Shown piece after piece: positions 6,721-11,623 of a stretch of DNA of 11,623 bases. Location: assembly GCA_023416195.1 (NCBI GenBank), contig JAEZID010000579.1, positions 1 to 11,623 of the forward strand. The letters are read 5' to 3'. A model generated the notes under the pieces. The model was not told the origin of the DNA. It made no database searches and saw only the letters and a list, made by a program, of their open reading frames with translations. A program made the position numbers and the translations under genes. This stretch comes from Pseudomonadota bacterium (lineage in GTDB: Bacteria > Pseudomonadota > Alphaproteobacteria > Azospirillales > Azospirillaceae). The first letter of the stretch is position 1. Each line of letters begins with the position of its first letter.

Positions 6721-7503
6721 TCACTCCCCGGCGGCGGCGAAAACAAGGTCGCGGACGCGCTCGCGCGCCGCGATGAAGGCGGGGTCGGACTTCACGGCCC
6801 GCGCGGGCTCCCCGGACGCCACCCGCCGGCCGAAATCGAGATCGAGCGTTGCGGTGATCCGTCCGGGGCGCGGCGACATGACGAGCAGCCGGGTCGCCAG
6901 GAACACCGCCTCCTCGATGCCGTGGGTGATGAGGAAGATGCTTTTGCCGGTGCGCGCCCAGACCTCCAGGATCAGTTCCTGCATCTGTTCGCGCGTCATG
7001 GCGTCGAGCGCGCCAAGCGGCTCGTCCATCAGCAGAACCTGGGGGTCGGCGGTCAGCGCGCGGGCCAGCCCGACGCGCTGGCGCATGCCGCCCGACAGCT
7101 GCCAGACGCGGTGCCCGGCAAAGCTCCCCAACCCGACGAGGTCGAGCACGGCGCGCGCCCTCTCCCTTCGCTCCGCCTTCGGCGTCCCCTTCAGCCGCAA
7201 GCCGAAGGCCACGTTGTCGAGGACGCTGAGCCAGGGGAAAAGCGCGTCGTTTTGGAAGACCACGCCGCGCTCCGCCCCTGGCCCGGTGACGAGGGCCGTG
7301 CCCAGGGCCACCCGTCCGGACGTGGGAGGCAGAAAGCCGGCCATCAGGTTCAGCAAGGTGGTCTTGCCGCAACCCGACGCCCCCAGCGCCACGACGAAAC
7401 CCCCCGGCTCCACCGCGACCGACACCCGGTCGAGCGCGGTGACCCCGCCTCCGGAAGGGGACGGAAACTGCACGGTCGCATCCAGGACGGAGAGCGTCGC
7501 CAT
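6721..7503 (-). CDS. tauB: Taurine ABC transporter ATP-binding protein TauB
   Basis: A 260-residue cytoplasmic ATPase, close to the 255 residues of E. coli TauB. Motifs: Walker A GASGCGKT (41-48), GPGAERGVVFQN with Q-loop Q84, VWQLSGGMRQRVG (signature at 136-140), Walker B VLLMDEP with E161, and switch H194 in LITHGIEEA. The C-terminal RRVASGEPARAVKSDPAFIA follows the distinctive tail of TauB (ARRFVAGESSRSIKSDPQFI in E. coli, from memory), which separates it from SsuB. AGGGAG lies 7 bases before the ATG. It starts 12 bases after tauA and ends 4 bases before tauC, so the transporter genes are transcribed together. Confidence 0.96.
   Translation of the reverse strand: MATLSVLDATVQFPSPSGGGVTALDRVSVAVEPGGFVVALGASGCGKTTLLNLMAGFLPPTSGRVALGTALVTGPGAERGVVFQNDALFPWLSVLDNVAFGLRLKGTPKAERRERARAVLDLVGLGSFAGHRVWQLSGGMRQRVGLARALTADPQVLLMDEPLGALDAMTREQMQELILEVWARTGKSIFLITHGIEEAVFLATRLLVMSPRPGRITATLDLDFGRRVASGEPARAVKSDPAFIAARERVRDLVFAAAGE
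6724..6729 (-). promoter_or_regulatory. Ribosome binding site deciding the tauC start at 6716
   Basis: GGGGAG on the minus strand lies at the very end of tauB, 7 bases before the ATG at 6716. It favours this start over the ATG at 6746 and suggests coupled translation. Confidence 0.6.
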
Positions 7504-7515
7504 GGCTGGTCTCCC

Positions 7516-8532
7516 TTACTTCGCAGCCACGCTGTCCTTGACGAAGCGCGGCTGGACGTAGGCGCCGTAGTCGGGCAACACGCGCTCGACCTTGCCCTGC
7601 TCCTTCAGGAAGGCGGCGGTCTCGGCGATGGCCTTGGCGGTCCCGCCGCCCAGCAGAGCGGGCGAGGCCTGCTCGTCCGGCAGCGGGAAGTGGTTGCCGG
7701 TCAGCAGCTCCGGCACCTCCTCGGCCTTGGCGCCGGTCAGCTTGACGACCTTCTGGACGTTCTCGGCCTTGCCGGTCCAAGCCGCCGGGTTCTGGCGGTA
7801 GGCGGCGTAGGCGTCGCTGGTGACGCGGACGAAGCCCTTCACCACGTCGGGGTTGGCGGCGCTGAAGTCCTTGCGGGCGATCCAGGCGTCGAAGGTCGGG
7901 GCGCCCCATTTCGCCACCTCGGACGAGGTGACCAGCACCTTGCCGGTCTCCTTCGCCTTGCCCAGCGCCGGGTCCCACACATAGGCGGCGTCGATGTCGC
8001 CACGCGCCCAGGCGGCGGCGATCTCCGGCGGACGCAGGTTCAGGATCTGCACCTGTTTCGGCGCAACACCCCAATGCTTCAGTGCGGCCAACAGGCTGTA
8101 ATGGGTGGTCGAAACGAAGGGCACCGCGACCTTCTTGCCGGCGAGATCCTTCGGGTCCTTGATGCCGGCGCCATTGCGCACGACCAGAGCCTCGGCATCG
8201 CCGATCTGGGCGGCGACCAGAATGGTTTCGATGGGCAGTTCGCGGCTGGCGGCGGCGGCCAGCGGGCTGGAGCCGACATAGCCGATCTGCACGTCGCCCG
8301 ACGCGATGGCGGCGATCACGTCGGCGCCGCTGTCGAACTTGCGCCAGTTGATCGTCCAGCCGGTGGTCTTCTCGTAGACGCCGTCGGCCTGCGCGACCTT
8401 CGCGGGATCGACCGTGGTCTGGTAGCCGATGGTCACCGTGCGGTCGGCGGCCAGAGCCGTGGCGGAGGTGGCGGTCGCAAGGCCGAGCGCGGCCGTTGCG
8501 GCCACGAGCAGGTGCTTCATGGTCGCTGTCAT
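7516..8532 (-). CDS. tauA: Periplasmic taurine-binding protein TauA
   Basis: A 338-residue exported binding protein that delivers taurine to TauBC. It tracks E. coli TauA along its length: VDPAKVAQAD, NWRKFDSGAD, GDVQIGYVGSSPLA, EALVV, VAVPFVSTTHYSLLAALKHW, AAAWARGDIDAAYVWDPA, KWGAPTFDAW, FLKEQGKV. A Sec signal peptide (MKHLLVAATAALGL...) is cut probably after ALA near residue 28. The ATG at 8532 is chosen because CGGAAG stands 6 bases upstream. The alternative ATG at 8520 begins exactly at the signal peptide but has no such site; either gives the same mature protein. The mature chain has no Met and no Cys. It is the first gene of the operon, 35-40 bases downstream of a good promoter. TauA is used rather than SsuA because of the STTHYSLL and FDSGA blocks. 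Confidence 0.97.
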   Translation of the reverse strand: MTATMKHLLVAATAALGLATATSATALAADRTVTIGYQTTVDPAKVAQADGVYEKTTGWTINWRKFDSGADVIAAIASGDVQIGYVGSSPLAAAASRELPIETILVAAQIGDAEALVVRNGAGIKDPKDLAGKKVAVPFVSTTHYSLLAALKHWGVAPKQVQILNLRPPEIAAAWARGDIDAAYVWDPALGKAKETGKVLVTSSEVAKWGAPTFDAWIARKDFSAANPDVVKGFVRVTSDAYAAYRQNPAAWTGKAENVQKVVKLTGAKAEEVPELLTGNHFPLPDEQASPALLGGGTAKAIAETAAFLKEQGKVERVLPDYGAYVQPRFVKDSVAAK

Positions 8533-8573
8533 CGGGGTCTTCCGAAAGGGGTCTGTCCAAACTGCGTGCCTTA

Positions 8574-8602
8574 ATCACACCAAGCGCGATCCAGGCTGTC
8601 AA
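8574..8602 (-). promoter_or_regulatory. Sigma70-type promoter for the tauA-led operon
   Basis: On the minus strand a perfect -35 TTGACA (8597-8602) is separated by exactly 17 bases from TGTGAT (-10, 8574-8579; 4 of 6 to consensus). Transcription would start near 8567, giving a 5' leader of about 35 bases before the tauA ATG. The imperfect -10 fits a promoter that needs an activator, and a dyad lies directly upstream of the -35. A perfect TATAAT on the same strand at 8639-8644 has no acceptable -35 (17-base spacing gives CGATAT). Confidence 0.6.
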
Positions 8603-8606
8603 CCAC

Positions 8607-8627
8607 AATCTACTTTGTTTGTAGATT
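8607..8627. promoter_or_regulatory. Candidate LysR-type operator (T-N11-A dyad) upstream of the tauA -35
   Basis: AATCTAC (8607-8613) and GTAGATT (8621-8627) form a perfect 7-bp inverted repeat around 7 bases. The core TAC-N7-GTA is a T-N11-A arrangement, as bound by LysR-type regulators. It is centred near -50 from the predicted tauA start, a place from which an activator could touch RNA polymerase. E. coli tau genes are controlled by LysR-type Cbl and CysB, but the family of the regulator here is inference; none is encoded in the window. Confidence 0.5.
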
Positions 8628-8632
8628 TTTGA

Positions 8633-8656
8633 AAGCTTATTATACATCATAAGTTT
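8633..8656. promoter_or_regulatory. Second, imperfect dyad in the divergent control region
   Basis: AAGCTTAT (8633-8640) and ATAAGTTT (8649-8656) are reverse complements with one mismatch around 8 bases. It lies 5 bases from the T-N11-A dyad, centred near -77 from the predicted tauA start, and could be a second protein site. The region is AT-rich, so chance is possible. Confidence 0.3.
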
Positions 8657-8683
8657 GTTTTATATCGGCGCACAGCCTCTAAT
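8655..8683 (+). promoter_or_regulatory. Candidate promoter for the divergent ABC importer
   Basis: TTGTTT (8655-8660), a 17-base spacer and TCTAAT (8678-8683, 5 of 6 to TATAAT) give the best plus-strand pair I found. Transcription from about 8690 would give a leader of about 109 bases holding the dyads at 8723-8765. A perfect TTGACA at 8700-8705 is an alternative -35, but only weak -10s such as TTTTCA follow it. Confidence 0.3.
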
Positions 8684-8722
8684 AACTCTATAAATATGAT
8701 TGACAATGTGATGCAGCCGTGT

Positions 8723-8737
8723 GTTTTCATAGAAAAC
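8723..8737. repeat. Short palindrome upstream of the third importer
   Basis: GTTTTC (8723-8728) and GAAAAC (8732-8737) are a perfect 6-bp inverted repeat around 3 bases. It is too tightly looped to be a good RNA hairpin, so a protein-binding site is the likelier reading. Confidence 0.35.
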
Positions 8738-8739
8738 CA

Positions 8740-8765
8740 AGCTATTTCAACATTGAAAAATAGCT
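8740..8765. repeat. Perfect 8-bp inverted repeat in the leader of the third importer
   Basis: AGCTATTT (8740-8747) and AAATAGCT (8758-8765) are perfect reverse complements around 10 bases, and a nested TTTCAA-CA-TTGAAA (8745-8758) shares part of the arms. It ends 33 bases before the start codon at 8799. It could be an operator for a dimeric repressor or a leader hairpin. It lies just downstream of the candidate plus-strand promoters, a position that suits repression. Confidence 0.5.
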
Positions 8766-8798
8766 AAATAGGTTCGGCACACACGAGGGAATTGGATC

Positions 8799-9830
8799 AT
8801 GGTGGAGTTCCGACAGGGCAACCGTCCGGCGGCAGTGTCTCGGCGTGGTCTTCTAATCGGCGCGGCGGCGGTCGGCGCCACCCTTCCGCTGGCCGGTCTG
8901 GCTCCGCGTCTGGCGGCGGCCAACGCTCCGGCGGCGGCAAAGACGCTGAAGCTCGCCTGGAACACCGGCGCGGTCTGCGGCGCGCCGGTGGCGGTCGCGC
9001 AGCACAAGGGCTTCTTCGCCAAGCATGGCCTGAACGTGGAGTTCGTGAACTTCGCCGGCACGACGGAAAGCCTGCTGGAGGCCATCGCCACCGGCAAGGC
9101 GGACGTCGGTCATGGCATGGCGCTGCGCTGGCTGAAGCCGCTGGAGCAAGGCTTCGATGTGAAGATCGCCGCCGGGGTGCATGGCGGCTGCATGCGCCTG
9201 CTGGCGGCGAAGTCCGGCGGCATCACCGACCTGAAGGGGCTGAAGGGCAAGACCATCGCCGTCGCCGACCTGTCCAGCCCGGCCAAGCACTTCTTCTCGA
9301 TCCTGTTCTCCAAGCAGGGAATCGACCCGAACAAGGACGTGGACTGGCGCGTGTTCCCCGGCGACCTGCTGGCCGTCGCCGTCGAAAAGGGCGAGGCGCA
9401 GGCCGTCGCCCACTGGGACCCCGTCACCTACGCCTTCCTGAAGTCCGGCAACCTCGTGGAGATCGCCACCAACCTGACCGGCGAGTACGTCAACCGCACC
9501 TGCTGCGTTATCGGCGTGCGCGGCAGTCTGCTGCGCGAGGACAAGGCTGCCGCTGCTGCCCTGGTCAAGGCGGTGTTCGAGGCACAGGACTACACCGTCC
9601 ACCACCCGGAGGAGGCGGCCAAGGCCTACCAACAGTACTCGCCCAAGACCAGCATCGAGGATCTGGTGGCGCAGCTGCGCAGCCAGACGCACCACCACCA
9701 CCCGGTCAGCACCAACCTGAAGAAGGAACTCGCTTCCTACGCCGATGAGTTGAAAGGCATCCAGGTCTTCAAGCCGAACTTCGACACCGCGAAGTTCGCC
9801 GACAAGATCTACGCGGACGTGGTGGCCTGA
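8799..9830 (+). CDS. Tat-exported ABC substrate-binding protein, NitT/TauT (NMT1/SsuA-like) family
   Basis: A 343-residue binding protein for the third importer. A twin-arginine signal is visible: SRRGLLIGAAAVGATLPLAG (residues 14-33), with cleavage probably near LAAANA (38-43). The mature fold starts with LKLAWNTGAVCGAPVAVAQ, and FFAKHGLNVEFVNFAGTTES is the usual first helix/second strand region of the family. LTDLK-type (TDLKGLKGKTIAV) and AQAVAHWDP segments follow. Unusual features are four consecutive histidines (298-301), H268-H269, and four cysteines (60, 131, 235, 236), which may point to metal binding or to folding before export. GAGGGA lies 8 bases before the ATG. The next gene starts one base after its stop. 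The ligand is unknown; sulfonate, nitrate or another small anion is possible, and only the neighbourhood suggests organosulfur. Confidence 0.85.
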   Translation: MVEFRQGNRPAAVSRRGLLIGAAAVGATLPLAGLAPRLAAANAPAAAKTLKLAWNTGAVCGAPVAVAQHKGFFAKHGLNVEFVNFAGTTESLLEAIATGKADVGHGMALRWLKPLEQGFDVKIAAGVHGGCMRLLAAKSGGITDLKGLKGKTIAVADLSSPAKHFFSILFSKQGIDPNKDVDWRVFPGDLLAVAVEKGEAQAVAHWDPVTYAFLKSGNLVEIATNLTGEYVNRTCCVIGVRGSLLREDKAAAAALVKAVFEAQDYTVHHPEEAAKAYQQYSPKTSIEDLVAQLRSQTHHHHPVSTNLKKELASYADELKGIQVFKPNFDTAKFADKIYADVVA

Positions 9831-9831
9831 G

Positions 9832-10818
9832 ATGGCGGCCATCGAAGGAGCGGCTGGCGAGGAGGCGGTGGGGGTTCTGCCCAAGGAGGCCCCATCACTG
9901 CCGCCGATGATCGGCGGGTTGACGGCTGCGGCGGCGTGGTTCGCCGTCGCGGCGCTGACCTCCGCATGGCCGGACGCGGAGGAGTGGGAGCGCACGGGCG
10001 AACTCGCCAGCCTGCTGGCCGTGGTGGGGGGCGGGCTCGCGCTCGCCTCCCTGCTGCGCCGGGCACAGCGGGCGTGGCCCTGGATGCTGGCCCTGGCGCT
10101 GGGCGTCGCGGCCTGGGAAGTGGCGACCGCGAAGCTGAACCTGCTGCCGCGCCCCTTCTTCGCGCCGCCGCAGGGATTGCTGGAAGTCTATCTGGACGAC
10201 TGGCCGCGTCTTGCCGAATGCGTGCTGCATTCGGCGTGGCTGCTGATCTCCGGCTACCTGCTGGGCTCGACCGCCGGTTTCGTCACCGGGGTGGCGGTCG
10301 GTTGGTCGCGGGCGGTCGGCTATTGGGTGAACCCGGTGCTGCGGCTGATCGGGCCGCTGCCGGCCACCGCGTGGCTGCCTCTGGCCTTCTTCGCCTTCCC
10401 CAGCAGCGCCAGCGCCAGCACCTTTCTGGTGGCGCTGGCCGCCTTCTTCCCGGTCACGATTCTCACGCTGTCGGGTGTGGCGGGGGTGAACAGCGCCTTC
10501 TACGACATCGCCCGCACGCTGGGCGCCAACAAACGCTTTCTGGTGCTGAAGGTCGCCGTTCCGGCGGCCATGCCGCACGTCTTCGTCGGCCTGTTCATGG
10601 GCCTCGGCGGATCCTTCGCGGTGTTGGTGGTGGCGGAGATGCTGGGCGTGAAGGCGGGCCTTGGCTGGTACATCCAGTGGGCGCAGGGCTGGGCCGCCTA
10701 CGGCAACATGTACGCGGCACTTCTGGTGATGGCGCTGCTGTGCTCCGGCCTCGTCGCCCTGCTGTTCCGCATCCGCGATCACCTGCTCGCCTGGCAGAAG
10801 GGACTGCTGCGATGGTAG
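9832..10818 (+). CDS. ABC transporter permease with extra N-terminal membrane segments, NitT/TauT family
   Basis: A 328-residue inner-membrane permease, about 50 longer than TauC. Two additional hydrophobic segments (near 27-45 and 58-76) precede the canonical first one (83-100). The ordinary part follows, with segments near 131-157, 178-218, 250-271 and 294-313 and an EAA loop at 226-248 (ARTLGANKRF, then VPAAMPHVF). The block IGPLPATAWLPLAFFAFP replaces the usual proline-rich P-P-L-A-W/Y-LPL motif of the family. The start is one base after the binding-protein stop (TGAGATG), and its stop is inside the ATPase gene, overlapping by 7 bases. It should work with the products of 8799-9830 and 10812-11600. 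The role of the extra segments is unknown, and the segment boundaries are estimates by eye. Confidence 0.88.
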   Translation: MAAIEGAAGEEAVGVLPKEAPSLPPMIGGLTAAAAWFAVAALTSAWPDAEEWERTGELASLLAVVGGGLALASLLRRAQRAWPWMLALALGVAAWEVATAKLNLLPRPFFAPPQGLLEVYLDDWPRLAECVLHSAWLLISGYLLGSTAGFVTGVAVGWSRAVGYWVNPVLRLIGPLPATAWLPLAFFAFPSSASASTFLVALAAFFPVTILTLSGVAGVNSAFYDIARTLGANKRFLVLKVAVPAAMPHVFVGLFMGLGGSFAVLVVAEMLGVKAGLGWYIQWAQGWAAYGNMYAALLVMALLCSGLVALLFRIRDHLLAWQKGLLRW

Positions 10819-11600
10819 CGCTCGCCCACAAGACGGAGGAGACGGCCGGGCTCGGCCTTGCCGTCCACAAGGTCAATCACGCCTTCGAACTGCACGGGCA
10901 AACCCTGCCCGTCCTGGACAACGTCAGCTTCACCGTGGAGCCGGGGGAGTTCGTGGCGCTGCTCGGCCCCTCGGGCTGCGGCAAGTCCACGCTGCTGCGC
11001 CTCGTCGCCGGGCTGGAACCGCCGCGTGGCGGCAGCCTGCTCGCGGACGGGCGGCCGATCGACGGGCCGCACCCGTCACGGGTCGTGGTCTTCCAGGACC
11101 CGACGCTCTATCCCTGGCGCACGGTGTGGGACAACGTGGCGTTGGGGCTGGAGGCGCAAGGGGTGCTGAAGCGGAACCGCGCGCGGGTGGACGAGGCGCT
11201 GGCCCTGGTCGGCCTGTCCGGGTTCGCCAAGGCCTACCCGCACCAGCTCTCCGGCGGCATGGCGCAGCGCGCGGCGCTGGCGAGAGCCCTGGTCAACGAC
11301 CCGCGCCTGCTGGTGCTGGACGAGCCGCTCGGCAAGCTGGACAGCCTGACCCGCATCGCCATGCAGGGCGAAATCGTGCGGCTGTGGCGGAACGCCGGCT
11401 TCACCGCCCTGCTCGTCACGCACGACGTGGAGGAAGCCCTGCTGATGGCGACCCGCGTCATCGTCTTCAGCGAGCGCCCCGCGCGCATCACGGCGGAGAT
11501 CCCCATCGACCGCCCCTACCCGCGCCATCGCGACGATCCCGTTCTGGTGGACCTGCGCCATAAGGTGCTGGACCTGCTGGGCATGGGATCGAGCTGGTGA
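10812..11600 (+). CDS. ABC transporter ATP-binding protein, NitT/TauT (SsuB-like) family
   Basis: A 262-residue cytoplasmic ATPase for the third importer. Walker A GPSGCGKS (52-59), Q-loop Q95 in VVVFQDPTLYPW, signature LSGGMAQR (146-153), Walker B LLVLDEP with E171, and switch H204 in LLVTHDVEEA are all intact. The D-loop reads LGKLD where TauB has LGALD, a variant seen in SsuB-type ATPases. The ATG at 10812 overlaps the permease stop by 7 bases, with AAGGGA 9 bases upstream, which indicates coupled translation; the longer open frame upstream is a shadow of the permease gene. The gene ends 23 bases before the window edge, and the last bases (CGGAGA) could be a ribosome binding site for a further gene in the same operon. 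Confidence 0.93.
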   Translation: MVALAHKTEETAGLGLAVHKVNHAFELHGQTLPVLDNVSFTVEPGEFVALLGPSGCGKSTLLRLVAGLEPPRGGSLLADGRPIDGPHPSRVVVFQDPTLYPWRTVWDNVALGLEAQGVLKRNRARVDEALALVGLSGFAKAYPHQLSGGMAQRAALARALVNDPRLLVLDEPLGKLDSLTRIAMQGEIVRLWRNAGFTALLVTHDVEEALLMATRVIVFSERPARITAEIPIDRPYPRHRDDPVLVDLRHKVLDLLGMGSSW

Positions 11601-11623
11601 CGCCCCCGCCAAGCCTTCGGAGA

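Noticed and set aside
8429..8632. Plus-strand 67-codon frame across the start of tauA and its promoter
   Set aside because: It is antisense to the tauA signal peptide, has no ribosome site, and runs into AT-rich control DNA.
8639..8644. Perfect TATAAT on the minus strand as the main tauA -10
   Set aside because: No acceptable -35 lies at 16-18 bases upstream, whereas TTGACA-N17-TGTGAT closer to tauA is better spaced. A minor role cannot be excluded.
8533..8798. A TauR (MocR-type) binding site as known for alphaproteobacterial tau genes
   Set aside because: I looked for direct repeats resembling CTGGACTTAA, which I recall as that site. Only a single loose TTTGGACAGA is present near 8551-8560 (minus strand), with no second copy.

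Overview
This GC-rich window holds a sulfur-scavenging locus. Codon usage and domain types suggest an alphaproteobacterium, perhaps of the Azospirillum type; this is inference, since the window contains no rRNA or other marker gene. At its core is an unambiguous taurine utilisation set (tauA, tauB, tauC, tauD) on the minus strand. It is followed on the same strand by a second module: a NitT/TauT-type binding protein, a dioxygenase of the AtsK/Rv3406 sulfate-ester type, an ABC ATPase and an ABC permease.

Layout. 1-969 (+): 3' part of an FAD/NAD-dependent ferredoxin reductase-like gene, cut by the window edge. 970-1110 (-): a coding-like fragment with no start, abutting that gene stop to stop. 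8532 down to 1177 (-): eight tightly packed genes in the order tauA-tauB-tauC-tauD-binding protein-atsK-like-ATPase-permease. The gaps are from -4 to 84 bases, so they probably form one operon. 8533-8798: an AT-rich divergent control region with a good sigma70-type promoter for tauA and several inverted repeats. 8799-11600 (+): a third complete ABC importer (Tat-exported binding protein, permease, ATPase) with touching or overlapping genes.

How the genes work together. TauABC imports taurine and TauD oxygenates it with 2-oxoglutarate and O2 to release sulfite. The second module probably imports an alkyl sulfate ester or a related sulfonate, and the AtsK-like enzyme cleaves it oxidatively to release sulfate. 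The window thus pairs two organosulfur importers, each with its own desulfurising dioxygenase, under what looks like a single promoter. The substrate of the divergent third importer is unknown.

The most notable observations are these. Mature TauA and the AtsK-like dioxygenase contain no cysteine, and no methionine beyond those removed or at the start, which fits sulfur economy; the third binding protein does not show this. The control region carries four dyads, one of them a TAC-N7-GTA (T-N11-A) LysR-type box just upstream of the tauA -35. The third permease has two extra N-terminal hydrophobic segments. No regulator gene lies in the window. I found no CRISPR array, intact mobile element, tRNA or rRNA, and no wholly new system.
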